From: Purpureocillium takamizusanense
Taxonomy: Eukaryota > Ascomycota > Sordariomycetes > Hypocreales > Ophiocordycipitaceae
DNA: 64,000 nucleotides
Assembly (NCBI RefSeq): GCF_022605165.1
Contig: NC_063068.1
Coordinates: 3,906,001 to 3,970,000 of the forward strand
Direction: 5' to 3'
Below the pieces are notes generated by a model. The model did not search any database. It saw only the letters and a program-made list of their open reading frames with translations, and was not told where the DNA came from. How positions within the stretch are numbered: the first letter of the stretch is position 1; each line of letters begins with the position of its first letter. This document shows, in pieces, positions 46,544-57,049 of this stretch. The position numbers were made by a program, and so were the translations under genes.

Positions 46544-46766
46544 TCAGCATTTTATTCTTTCTCTGCCCTCATGGCTCCAAATGGGCGCGCGCGCAATGGC
46601 GTCTCAAGTGTGTCCATGGATCCATGCACGCATATATGGATGCATTCGATTGGGAAGAAACTCACGCGTAGTTGCGCCCGATGCAGACGACCTTGCCCGC
46701 CTGCTTGAACGGCGAGCTGCTCCCCTGCGCGGCCATGGTGGCCATTGTCCGCCTGAGCGCAAACAT
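45664..46766 (-). CDS. FAH-family acylpyruvase / oxaloacetate decarboxylase-like protein (FAHD1 type)
   Basis: Member of the fumarylacetoacetate hydrolase family, closest in plan to human FAHD1 and yeast Fmp41, mitochondrial enzymes that hydrolyse acylpyruvates or decarboxylate oxaloacetate. Exons: 46766-46666, 46510-46299, 46091-45664; 246 residues. The start MFALRRTMATMAAQ is basic and hydroxylated, compatible with mitochondrial import; an internal Met eight codons in is an alternative. Landmarks: VVCIGRNYADHIAEL, the metal-binding Glu pair in HYEVELALVMG, Asp in YAVAIDMTARN, then WDIAKGFDTFLPLSG and the C-terminal DIVLTGTPAGVGPV. Metal ligands are complete. Both introns carry microsatellites: GCGT units in the first, GAT units in the second. 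The exact substrate cannot be told from sequence. Confidence 0.93.
46236..46275. repeat. GAT trinucleotide repeat in intron 2 of the FAH-family gene
   Basis: Thirteen uninterrupted GAT units within intron 46092-46298, about 25 bases from the donor site. Confidence 0.93.
46513..46544. repeat. GCGT tetranucleotide repeat in intron 1 of the FAH-family gene
   Basis: Eight perfect GCGT units within intron 46511-46665, directly at the acceptor of exon 2, so the repeat length sets the sequence just upstream of the splice site. Confidence 0.93.
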
Positions 46767-47486
46767 GGTGGCGGTTTTGTTTGACTTGTGGTGGACTCGT
46801 CGTTTATGCCTGGCGGTTTGCGACTGAGACGGTAATAAGAGAGTGTCGTCGTTTATGTATTCGGGTTCGTAATGCGGCGCGTCTCAGTCGTCGGCGGCCG
46901 ACCGTCGGAGGGGGGCGCTGGACTTTCTTGGTGCAAGCAACTTGGTGTGCCCCCCGGTCGGAGCTTCGGACGCCGCCTCGGGCCTGGCGCCGGCCGAGGC
47001 ACTAACTAACGTACAGTACCATGAGATACTATGAAGCACAAAGTACTTCGTACACCAACCAACCTGCGCCGAGCCGTCGCCAACGACCTCTCGTCCCGTT
47101 GCCATGTATTAGCTCCCGCTGCGCCCCAACCTGCCAACGTTGCGGCAGGTGATGCCATCTACGACGCCCGTCTCGTAGTCTCTTTCTAAGCAGCGCTCCA
47201 TCAGCAAGACCACCTTGACTGCCTCCACGAATTTTCCCTTCAGATGCGATTGTTGCAATGTGCCAACGCTCAGCGAGGGCCTTCGTCTACATTGAACTCG
47301 CGCGTTGCCTACCCGACCAGCGCCTCTATCTACACCACCCTCAGCCCAAACCCGCATCACCCGAGAGTGCTTAGGCCAACCTCTGATGTTCCAAATGTAC
47401 CATTGCGCCGAGCCACATGCAAATGCATTCCGTTCCTTCATTACTCGTGAGTCCACCCAACCCAACCCAAGCTCCGTCGACAGCCA
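46767..47486. other. intergenic region
   Basis: About 720 bases between two minus-strand genes: FAH-family promoter on the left, cul3 3' flank on the right. TAC/GTA-rich motifs lie at 47010-47055. No gene seen. Confidence 0.5.
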
Positions 47487-50125
47487 TCACGCTACGTAGC
47501 GGTACATGGACGGCGCATCCTCCTCGTCAGGTCGCTCCAGGTACTCTCGCACAATCAGATCCTCGATGCGCTTCTTGATCAGTGACACCTCCGGCTTGAA
47601 TCGAGACGAGAGCTGGCCGAGCACCTCGCTCACGAGGTTTGCGTGGCTTAGCTCCTTTCGAGACCTGTTTGGACATGCTGTCAGTAACGATACCTAGGGA
47701 CGGTGCGGGGGGCCGGCGACGCACTTCATGATTCTCACAATGGCGGCGTCAATAACGTGAGCCCTTGTCTGGTTGTTCTTGTCCTCCGTCGTCTTCCTCT
47801 CCTGCGAGTCCTCGACCTTGGACACCGCGTTGATGATGGGCGCCTTGATTCTGACAGTCTTGCTCACGAAAGACGCGTTGAACGAGAACTTGTCGCCAGC
47901 CTTGACGGACCGGTTCGCCGGGTCTTTGGCCAACACGCGCGACTTTGGCGCCACCGCAATCGCCGTCAGGGTCTTCATAAGGTCCTGCGTCGAGATCCCG
48001 GTCTTATCCTGAATCTCCTCAAACGTCAAGCTCTGGCCCTCCTCCAGCTCGTTGAACAGCAGCAACACCACCATGCCAAAGGTTGGGACGTTGATTTCGT
48101 AGCGGCGTTCTCGTGCCAAGGGCCCAGACTTTCCGGCAATGGCAGGGAATGTGCATCTGACGTCGGCGCTACCGGTAGAACCAATCCAAGTCAACTTCCG
48201 ACCGTTGCGATTCGTCAGGTAGAACTGCTCGAAGCTGGCCTGCACCCGTTTCAACTCCGGTGGGTAGTTGCACGACACGCGGGAGCCCTCTCCAATGGCG
48301 GCGCTACGGCCCATAATCTCCTGCGGCCAGTAGTTCGTGGTCAGAACACTGACATTCAAGTCGAGGGTCTTGCCGCCGTCGCCGACGTTCTTCATGTGCT
48401 CGCGATACGTCGAGGTAAGTTCCGACGACGTGACGAGATCTCGAAACATGCCTTCAAACTTGGTCGTGAACTGCTGGCCCATTTCCTGCTTCATGCGGAA
48501 TATGATTTGTTTTTCGACGTCATGACTCTCCGACTTGCCGTGCAGTAGCCTGCGGGCGAGATGGCGCTGGTAATACGTCTGAAACAGATCCTTGTCCGAT
48601 AGGTAGCGGATGAGAATGATGGCCTTTTCCAGCACCGCATCGACTTCTGCCTCCGTCTTGCCCCGTATTCCCCTTTTGAGGTTATCGTCAATGAACAGCG
48701 AGACGTACTCAGAAGCTCGGTGGAACATGTTGATAAAGTCGGAGAAGCTCTTGCTCAGCGAAGTCTGCATCACCAGGTCGTCCTGGAAGCAATGGTGAAG
48801 AATGGTATCGAACTTGTCCTTGAGCTTGAGGACGTCGTCCACCCATTTGATCGCCGCGGCCGTTTGTTGTGCAGCGGGGTTGAGCGTCTTGGTCTTTTCG
48901 CCATCGCCTCCGTCCTCTCCCTCGCCGGCCGGGGCTGTCGAGAAATCGGTGTTCCGTAGCGACTGCTCAATGTCCAAGCCGAGCTCGACGATCCTCTTCT
49001 GCAAGATGTTTCGGAGCGCAGTCTTCTTCTCGTCGATTCTGGAAATGAGCTTGTACAGGATGGCCATGTCCTCCAGCTTGTCGTTGTCAACCATCCATCT
49101 CACCCCACTTCCCTCCATGGTGAGAAACTCCTGCAAGTGCTCTCTGATGAGCGCCTGGTCGATAACAGCTAGAATGTTGGGCAACGATTCCAGCTCGACG
49201 GTAGTTCCGCAGCGGTCGACCTCCTCGTTCAGGCGCTGCTGCGTATGCCTCAGCCATGTGCTCGCGTCAGCATCCCTCAGCAGACGCTGGCACTCATTCG
49301 TATAGAACTTTTCGCTGCTGGCCAGGAACCGCGGTTGAAAGACCGTCAGGTAGAGCGTCTGGCTCTCGCTCTCCTCTTCGGTCTCATACAAGCATGACAG
49401 CATCCGACTGCAGCTGCGTATAAGATTTCGATCGATGACATCGCCTTCCCGCTCCATGTTGATTTGATCGAGCATGACAGAGATGACAATGTCCATGACG
49501 AGCTGGCTGGTGTTTTCGTTGAGGCAGGAGCGCAGGATGTGGTCCCGAAAGAGCCCTATGGTCGTGGCAAAGATGGGCACGCGGCTGGCTTCTTGCTGCG
49601 TGTAACCTCGGTCGAGGTACATGAGGATGTCTGCAGTCATGTTCATAGACATGTTGTGGTCCTCCCAAGTATCTCGAACTCCCTTGAGAAACTTTTCGCC
49701 CGTCTGTCGCCTCTCGTTGGCGGAGCTGGACGACTGGCCCATCCCAATGCTGATGAGACTCTTGGTAACAAGAACATCGATCTTGGGAATGACTCGTTCG
49801 GCGAACCATTGCTCTTCAAACTGCTTGACGTGATCGTAGAGCTCCTCGCCCTTTTTCCCCAACACAATCTTGTACGCAGCTCGGTAGAGCTCCTCGAACG
49901 ATAGCCGGCCGCAACTCTTGTTATGAATGTCGCGTAGAGCCTCCTGAAGCATGCGCCAGCACTCTTCAAAGTCGCTGCCGTCACCATTGGACTGCGGAGA
50001 AGCACGTGTGTCAGTCACGCTGCTGTGCTTTGGCCCAAGGGAAGAGGAATACTTACGCGAACGAAGCGACGGGGCGGTCGGATGCGCCCACCGCGGGCCC
50101 CGGAGCCCCCCCTTCCAGATATCAT
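47487..50125 (-). CDS. cul3: cullin 3
   Basis: Scaffold of CUL3-RING ubiquitin ligases, binding BTB substrate adaptors at its N-terminus and Rbx1 at its C-terminus. Exons: 50125-50057, 49991-47725, 47664-47487; 837 residues. Exon 1 encodes MISGRGGSGARGGRIRPPRR, joining in frame to the first cullin repeat (DFEECWRMLQEALRDIHNK, then LSFEELYRAAYKIVL). The cullin-homology domain has LFQTYYQRHLARRLL and NYWPQEIMGR. The winged-helix tail has DAAIVRIMK followed after the last splice by SRKELSHANLV; Lys779 is the predicted NEDD8 acceptor. The protein ends EDAPSMYRYVA, a typical cullin terminus. An acidic/Gly insert (GEGEDGGDGE) lies near the middle. The match to CUL3, rather than CUL1/CUL4, rests on the IRPPRR start and the YETEEESESQTLY region. 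Confidence 0.94.
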
Positions 50126-51015
50126 GTCGTGCTGAGGACTGTGTCAACGTCTGTGGGGCAACGCGGCGCTGCGGCAGACCGAGGGTCGTGAAGGTTGTAG
50201 GTCGAGGACGATGCGACGGGGGCAAAAGGCAACCAGGGCCAGGGACCAAGTACGTGCGAGACACCGAACGAACAGAGACGTTAGCTCGGACGAAGCGCTT
50301 ACTCAGTGTGCTTCCTGGCCCATCGCAGGATCGTTGCCAGGTGGGAGCCTTGCGCAGCGTCGGCAGACCAGTTTGCCCCGTTGAGGCTCGTAGGGAAACG
50401 AGTCAACGAGGGGCAGCTTTCTGTAGGTGCCCACAGCCGGCCGGCCGGCTGTCCATTCCAGTTCGCGCCGTCCCGCGTCCCCTGCCGAGAGCGCTGAACG
50501 AAGGGCGCCTTATCGATAAGGCTAGCTGGGCGGCAGGTGGCGACAAAAAAATGCAGTCGTTTCTGCCGCTGCACGCCATGTGCAACGCGATGCAGAGTGT
50601 GAAACCGGGAGAGTGAAGGCGCGAGATTCTGGCTTATAAAGATTCTACCTAGTAAAATATTTACTGTTCACATACCTGGAGCAGAAGCTGAGTCCAAAGT
50701 ACTCAATCATTGGTGCGAAGTGGATGGGCTAAAGCACGGTGCACCTTTTCTTTGTGGCAGGGCTGGCAGCTGCCTCTCAACTGGCCCACGTGATGGGAAC
50801 GCTGGACTGTCGAACGGCTGCACGTGATCCGCCAGCTCCTCTGCCAGTGTTTTTCCGACGTACAATTTCGAGAGGCTGTCGTCGCTCGACGCTACAAGCA
50901 GCTCTCCGCCAGGCACGCAGCGGGACAAGCCTCAAAGCGACAGAGATCATAACCCCAGCAATTTGCACAACAACACACCTACATACAAAATTACTCGCCG
51001 CTCTGAGTCGCGAAG
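50126..51015. other. divergent intergenic region (cul3 / smd1 promoters)
   Basis: About 890 bases between divergent genes. A TATAAAG-like string at about 50635 and an ACCTAG/TACC-containing stretch at 50645-50705 are visible. No coding model. Confidence 0.5.
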
Positions 51016-51569
51016 ATGAAGCTCGTAAGGTGAGTAATCAGCGGACACGCTTCCCGCGCAGCTCCGCGGATGCAATGCTACCATCCCTCTACGAGACGCG
51101 AGCTTCTCTGACGTCGCGCGACCAGGTTCTTGATGAAGTGCGCCAACGAGACGGTGACAATCGAGCTCAAGAATGGTACTTCTCCTTTCCCGCCCGCCCT
51201 CGGACCTGACCGACCGCTCGCGCGGCAGGCAGAGGGGGCCTGCGTGGCTCGCACGCTGACCACCCCCCGCCTCCAGGCACCATCGTTCATGGCACGATCG
51301 CGAGCGTCACGCCCCAGATGAACACCGCCCTCCGCACCGTCAAGATGACGCCCAAGGGCGGCAGCCCCGTCTCCCTCGACACCATGAACATCCGCGGCTC
51401 GACGATCCGCTACTTCATCCTCCCCGACTCCCTGCCCCTCGACACACTGCTCGTAGACGACGCGCCCAAGCCCAAGAACAAGGCCCGGAAGGAGACGGAC
51501 CGGGGACGTGGCCGCGGTAGAGGAGGCGGTAGAGGGCGCGGCCGCGGCCGCGGCCGTGGACGAGGCTAA
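51016..51569 (+). CDS. smd1: small nuclear ribonucleoprotein Sm D1
   Basis: Core Sm-ring protein of spliceosomal U1, U2, U4 and U5 snRNPs. Exons: 51016-51029, 51126-51175, 51277-51569; 118 residues. Exon 1 is just 14 bases (MKLVR begins there). Sm1 motif: [18 protein letters not shown], then [17 protein letters not shown]; Sm2: [15 protein letters not shown]. The C-terminus is an Arg-Gly repeat tail, the site of symmetric arginine dimethylation in this family. Length and arrangement are as expected. Spliceosome component genes often keep introns near the start codon; here two interrupt the first 22 codons. Convergent with mtq2. Confidence 0.95.
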
Positions 51570-51913
51570 GGGAACCGGGGGCAGAGGAGGGACGCGAACG
51601 GTAGAGCAATACTTGGCAACCTGTTGCGCAGCTGCGTCGGCAGGTAGGCAGTCCCTTGCGCGCGGGATGGCGGATTTCGGACAAATCGCATATAGAGACG
51701 GCGCGGTGGTTGTCACGACGATATCGCAAGGCGACGGGTTTTTGGCGTTTTTTCGGACGTTTGGTCACTCAAAACTGGAGTCTATTCTACACCGGATGCT
51801 GGTGCTTTGTTCGGAGGATCAGGGGGGCCAGGGGCGGACCAAGAAGTGGCTCCTGAATACAGACGCCGCATGCCCAGCAGGTGCTACTGTTGTCCTGCCT
51901 CGCCTCGTGCATG
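51570..51913. other. intergenic between convergent genes
   Basis: 344 bases between the 3' ends of smd1 and mtq2. An open frame runs through on the plus strand but shows no domain. Expected to hold both polyadenylation sites. Confidence 0.5.
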
Positions 51914-52705
51914 TCATGAGACGCTCGTAGCGTCTCGCCATACCCGTATGACCTGGAGCTTCTCCCAGCCAGCGGTCTTGCCGCTCGACCCCACCGTTAG
52001 TGCTCGCCAGCCCGGGCCAAACGCTTCTATCCTCCTCTTCACCTCATCTGGTTTGTTCTGCGCGCAGAGCAGAATGTACGCACAGCCCTTGGGGGATAGT
52101 ATCCGGGGCAGGCGCTCGATCAAGCGGTCCGTCGTCTCCATGCCATCCATGCCGCCCGCGTACGACAGCGACAGCAGATACGAGTCGTCGTCGAACGAGG
52201 GCGTCTGGCCCGGCGGCGGCGGCAGCAGCACGGCGTTGTCGTCGTCGCCGTCGCCGGCCCCCCACCCGCCCGTACGCGCAGGCATCTCGGGCGTCGGCAC
52301 GTACGGCGGGTTGAAGACGAGCACGTCGACGCAGCCGTCGCGCCACGGCGCCGCCAGGTCCCCCAGGCAGGCGCCCAGGAACACGCCGTGGGTGCCCGGG
52401 TGGTCGGCCTGCGCCCTGCGCGCCGTCGCGGCCGTCGCGCGGCACGCGTGGCCGTTCATGTCGACGCCGGCGGTGAGCACGCGGCGGCTGCCGAAGAGGG
52501 TCGCCGCGTGGGCGTGCACGAAGGCGAGGACGACGCCCGAGCCGGTGCCGAGCTCGACCACGAGGGGCGTCGTGTGCGAGAACGAGTCCCGCAGGAAGGC
52601 CCGCTCCGAGTCGGACGAGAGCGTGTCGAGGAGCAGGAAGGAGTCCTCTGCGGGCTCGTAGACCCTCTCGTAGGGCACGTGCGATGTGTCGGGTGTTGGC
52701 AGCAT
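51914..52705 (-). CDS. mtq2: eRF1 N5-glutamine methyltransferase catalytic subunit Mtq2
   Basis: HemK2/N6AMT1-type methyltransferase that, with Trm112, methylates the Gln of the GGQ motif in translation release factor eRF1. Single exon, 263 residues. The start MLPTPDTSHVPYERVYEPAE leads into DSFLLLD, a family signature. S-adenosylmethionine motif I is VVELGTGSG (about residues 49-57). The catalytic NPPY tetrad is at 132-135 (VLVFNPPYVPTPEM). A Gly/Asp/Pro-rich loop of about 25 residues (GWGAGDGDDDNAVLLPPPPG) follows NPPY and is longer than in most relatives. The C-terminal strands (GCAYILLCAQNKPDEV, EKLQVIRVWR) complete the fold. The GC-rich codons leave long antisense and alternative frames open over this gene; these are not separate genes. 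Confidence 0.95.
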   Translation of the reverse strand: MLPTPDTSHVPYERVYEPAEDSFLLLDTLSSDSERAFLRDSFSHTTPLVVELGTGSGVVLAFVHAHAATLFGSRRVLTAGVDMNGHACRATAATARRAQADHPGTHGVFLGACLGDLAAPWRDGCVDVLVFNPPYVPTPEMPARTGGWGAGDGDDDNAVLLPPPPGQTPSFDDDSYLLSLSYAGGMDGMETTDRLIERLPRILSPKGCAYILLCAQNKPDEVKRRIEAFGPGWRALTVGSSGKTAGWEKLQVIRVWRDATSVS

Positions 52706-53089
52706 GGTGTTTTGCGAGTGAAGCGTCTAGGTGGTGGTTGCTGCCTCTGCGGGTGAGGTGGACCGATGGGCTTTTAGTCCCAGGCGCCCTCACGGGCGAA
52801 AGAGAAATAATGTCGAAGCCTCGCCCGACGCGCTCTGTGCATCCGTGTAATTCAACCAATTACTCAAAAGTGAGACCGCTTGTTGGCGAAATCCCTTGTC
52901 GTGTTGATGAGTGCGGTGTAAAGAGTGTGAATTTTGGAGACCAAGAGTTGGAGTTGAGGGGCTCACTGAGAAAGAGGCAACACAGTCTCCATAACCTTCC
53001 AATACGTCGTCACCCATCCGTCCCCCTTCAACACCCAAAAACCACACCACCTCTCTCAAGACTCCCAAGACGGCGTCAACACTCATCCC
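52706..53089. other. intergenic region
   Basis: 384 bases; the right half is pyrimidine/ACC-rich on the plus strand. It holds the mtq2 promoter and the 3' flank of the small Cys-rich gene. Nothing else seen. Confidence 0.5.
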
Positions 53090-53428
53090 TCACAGCACAA
53101 CGCACCAATTGCCCCCAGAGAACCTCACGTCAACGCCCCAGTCGTCCTCGTCCGGGCCGCACCCAAGTTTGAACCCCCACCCCATGCCATCGACCATTCG
53201 TACCGCGTTCTGGTCATAGACTACGACTTCGGTCCCGAGCCTCCATTGCGCTGTGCTGCATCGTGGGCACGGTCGCGTCTTGGTCTTGTACAGCCGGGGC
53301 TTCTTCTTGGTTGACCCGTTGCCGATGCTGGGGCACGTGGTGAAGCCCATGCCGGGGCCGCAGGGCTCTGTTATTGTGGCCCATATGTGCTTGCAGCCTT
53401 TGTGCTGGAAGAAGGTGACGGTGCACAT
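53090..53428 (-). CDS. small Cys/Gly-rich uncharacterised protein, 112 residues
   Basis: No named family recognised. The frame begins MCTVTFFQHKGCKHIWATIT at the ATG at 53428 and reads through EPCGPGMGFTTCPS, RPCPRCSTAQW, then WGFKLGCGPDEDDWGVDVRF. The spacing of Cys and His (CKHIW, EPCGPG, TTCPS, CPRC) looks like a small zinc-stabilised fold. I recall similar short conserved hypotheticals in Sordariomycetes with the same MCTVTF-CGHIW start; that is memory rather than a search result. There is no signal peptide, so it is probably intracellular. The frame is open upstream for a further 92 codons, but that part lacks any coherent composition. Confidence 0.72.
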   Translation of the reverse strand: MCTVTFFQHKGCKHIWATITEPCGPGMGFTTCPSIGNGSTKKKPRLYKTKTRPCPRCSTAQWRLGTEVVVYDQNAVRMVDGMGWGFKLGCGPDEDDWGVDVRFSGGNWCVVL

Positions 53429-53787
53429 TCTGTATCGCAGTTCGGTGTGAATACTCGATCGACTTGTACCAATGCGTTGGCTGGGCACGGCGTGTTTTGA
53501 GCTAGTTTCTCCGCCGTCGGCTGGGTGGCGGCGACCTCGATTGCGTAGTGATTCAGCGTGAAAGTGGTTTGTAGTTGGTAGCTGGCGCAGCTCTGGATGG
53601 CTCGGCCAAACAAAAAAGTCACTGGTCTCCTCGCGTGCAGCGCTTGGGTTTAAAAGGGGTGCGAGAGCGAACAGGTAGGAGCAAACATGAGGCAAATCGG
53701 CCACTTATATCCTACTTCATATCGTATGCCAACTCTTACACACATGTGACAAACACACCAGACAACGCCATGCTCAAGATCATCAAG
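53429..53787. other. intergenic region
   Basis: 359 bases between the small Cys-rich gene and yvc1, both on the minus strand. No gene seen. Confidence 0.5.
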
Positions 53788-56192
53788 TCATGTCTGTCCC
53801 CGAAACGACGATTCTGTTGTGAACCCGTCCCCCTCCTTGAGCGTGCTGCTCTCACCCATCTCATCAGGTGACTCGTCATCCAGAACCGCCTCTTCCTCTG
53901 GGACTAGTCTGGAGAGCATAAGCTCCATGCGTCGCATCGACTTTTCCATGGACGCCACCCTGCCCGCCATCCCTTCGTAGTCCTCGCTGCCCTCAGCAAA
54001 GGAACCTCGCAGCTTCGTTGCCAGCCCCGGAAACATCGAGTCCCTACGCGATGGCTTCCGGGGAACCTGGGTCTGCGCCGACGTCTCACTGGTGAACTGT
54101 CGCCGGATGAGGTGGTGCGTGAGGTCGTCGTCCACTGCAATATCGTTGTGCACATCATCGGGCGGGGGCACCTGGAACACGGCGCGAAGGTACCGATGAG
54201 CTGACAGCTGCCACTTGCGCCAGAACCATTTTCGCGCACGAGGATAGGCGCTCTCGCTCTTGGAGCCTGCTCCCCAGAAGAAGCGCCGTTCCGCCATGGC
54301 GATTACGAGCAGCAAGGGGAGGTTCACGAGCCGCACGGTGGCGACGTGGATCTTATGGAACCAGCGCGGGCTGACCACAAACTTGAGCGGTAGCAGAAAG
54401 AAAACAGCGAGCAGATTGAACGGCGGCTGGTAGGCAAAGACGGCATCGGCCTTGACACCTTCCAGAGTCAACACAGCTCGGCGGAACTGAATCTCAGCCG
54501 TTGCATTGCTGGAGATGTTGCTGAAGGTGTTGGATAGCATCGAGACAAGAATGGTGAGGAAGAGCGTGTTGCCGAGAAAGGCGAATGCTACCATGAGGCT
54601 CGGTCCCAGAAGCCAATGGAACTCTGTCTGCGGTGCGTGTCAGTGGGGGAGGCCTTGAGTAAGGCTGAGATAGGCTTACCGAGCGCTGGATTCCTGTGCC
54701 GTCCAGACCAAACCAGATGTAAATCATCCACTTGGATATCGTCCTGAACGTGTCAGCGAGCGGTGGCGACCCTGGCAACAAAGTGTCCAACTTACACGAG
54801 AGGGTGCGCCCCTTCACCCAGCCACAGCAAGGACAGCAGGAACCCAAAGAAGCACCACGCAGAAAGCGCTGTCAGAAGCATGAAGTCCGCCATCATCGAC
54901 CTCAGCGCAAGGAACACCAGGTTGTCGGAAAGGAGGCTGAACGCCAGGCGCGGCACCAACACAGGCGCAGCCAAAGCCAGGACGTCAAAGGCCTGCTCCG
55001 CGGGCTCGATTTCGCCAACACGAAGTCCGTGCATGCGCAGTAATAAGTAAACGAGGTAGATGAGAATAAAGGCCACGTCGAGAAACGACCACAAGTTTTG
55101 CGTGTACACGCCCCTGGGGATCTGTTAGTGGTGAAGGGAGTCACCGACGTGATGAGACCCAGGGTCTCTCTTACCATCCGTGTGCGAGGATTGTGGCAAA
55201 TTGGTCGAGGCCCCATCCGAAAGAGTATATGGCAAAAGCCGCTTCCAAAACGGTGAAACGGTTCTTAATCCTGGCGAGCATGATCCCGATGTACAGGGCG
55301 AGCAGGATGGCGAACTGAATCGCCTCAAGAATGCTCCGCGTACGGGGTACGATGAGTCGATATTGGTTCAACAGAGGCGACTCGCGGGGGTCGTAGATCG
55401 AAATCGGCTTCAACTTGTAGTGGTCAGGTATGATGTCCCAAAACGTCGACGGCGTGTAGATAATGCGGCCCTCATAGATGGCTGACACAACTCGTTGGCA
55501 GGTGGTCGAGCTTAGAAAGTGTTTGCTCTCCGTCAGGATGGCCACCTCGAGCGCGGGGAGCGTGCGCTGGTATGTCCATGACGTCTGCGCCTCAGCCTCC
55601 TCGCGGATGTGTGGGGGGGCGTTTTGAAAGGGCTCGAAGCCGGCAACGAGAATGTGCGCCAGCAGGAGGAGGCCGTCGGTGCCCTCATAATCCTCACCGA
55701 AGCGTCGAAGGATGCGCGTCGCGATGAGCTCGCAGAGTGTGGCACGGGTCCAGTTGACGTTTTGCCGGTTACTTGAGTGGGCTTCCTCGACCAGAAACTG
55801 GGCGCGGTTCACGAGCAGGCAATAGACTGGGCAAGACGGTCAGTCCGTTTACACACACACACAGCAGGTGCAAGAGCAGGGGACGGCGTACTGATGGAGA
55901 TGTCTTCAAGCTCGTAGAACTGGTCCACCAGAGGCCTCACAACGGTGACGTTGATCCTCACATCCCTCAGCTGCTCGAGGCTCAGGTAGTCCTCGACTAC
56001 GCTCGTGATGTCGCGGCGTATGCGGTGGATGTTGGTGTACACGGGCAAGTGGCTGTGCGGGTTGGTCATGCAGCTGTAGACTTGATCACCGTCGTCGCCA
56101 TGGTCCGTGTATAAGCGGCTCAGCAACGGCCGCCGTTCCTCGGCGGGCGGCGGCGGCAGAGTGATGCGGCGCCGCCTGGTGTCTGCCGCCAT
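53788..56192 (-). CDS. yvc1: vacuolar TRP-type cation channel Yvc1
   Basis: TRPY channel of the vacuolar membrane that releases Ca2+ into the cytosol on osmotic shock; in filamentous fungi it affects hyphal tip growth. Exons: 56192-55892, 55826-55175, 55113-54796, 54743-54680, 54627-53788; 724 residues, all junctions in phase. Start MAADTRRRRITLPPPPAEER; cytosolic N-domain with YEGTDGLLLLAHILVAGFEP and the family segment TPSTFWDIIPDHYKL. Membrane helices include ILEAIQFAILLALYIGIML, SFLDVAFILIYLVYLLL and MADFMLLTALSAWCFFGFLL. The pore region is built over the fourth splice (WMIYIWFGLDGTGIQ), and the S6 segment is MVAFAFLGNTLFLTILVSML. The tail has an acidic patch (VPEEEAVLDDESPDE), consistent with the Ca-sensing acidic cluster of yeast Yvc1. 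The left end is close behind the small Cys-rich gene. Confidence 0.93.
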
Positions 56193-57049
56193 GCGGACGC
56201 GTCGCGTCGGTCAGGGATTGTGGAGAGCAGGTCCCAAGAGCCGATGGAGACGAGATGTAGGTAAGGTAACCGAGGCCGTGGGGGACGCAGAGTTCCTTCT
56301 TGATGCAGATAGGTAAGGTATGCAGATGCTGCAGGCCGGGGAGGAGTTGAGATTGGCCAGTGACGGGGATGAAACGAAAGCTGAGTTCCATTGATGTCGG
56401 TGGTGAGTGCGACAGAGGGACCAACACAAAGGAAAGCACAGTGGCAGGTTGGCGTCATTGCAGCAGGGGTTTCAGATTCGGCAGTCGAGCCGATGAATTA
56501 CCAGGTATTGGCGCCCACGCGCAGCGGCCAAACGCCCATGAAGCCTGCTGGTGTGAGCGGGGACACCTCACTCAGCGCATGCCACGGTGCTGGAACTTTA
56601 AGCTCAGTGGGGGCGCTCCACTGGGCGCTGGCCCGTTCCATCTGACGCTTCAAGTCCCAACAGGCCGCCACCATCCGTTGAAAGTTCGTGGCTCTCCATT
56701 CAAACTCTGCCTACTGATGTATTGAAGCATACGCCGATTCCGCAGATGTCGCCTTCACGCCGGAACATTGACGTATTGTTTAAGCTAGGTTCGGCCCTAC
56801 AATGGCTCGCTTGATTTTCACAAAGGCTCCTCATGATTTCACCCAAAGGTTCTACGAAAGGAAGTAGATACAGAAACCAGCCCCCCCAAAAAAGACCGGC
56901 TGTCACCTGAGAGAGCTCAAAGCACCGTCTCCTTCACGGTCCAGCGCTGCATACTGGCCGCCAGAGCCGCTTCCTCTCCTCCGGGGACGGCCGGCCGGCC
57001 GCCATGGAGTCCCCCGAAACACAGCCGTCCTCCCCCCCTTCTTCGCATT
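56193..57049. other. intergenic region
   Basis: About 860 bases: yvc1 promoter on the left, 3' flank of the phosphotransferase on the right. Short plus-strand frames here have no domain. Confidence 0.5.

Noticed and set aside
52044..52859. 271-codon minus-strand frame over mtq2
   Set aside because: Arg-rich alternative frame of the mtq2 coding sequence; no independent signature.
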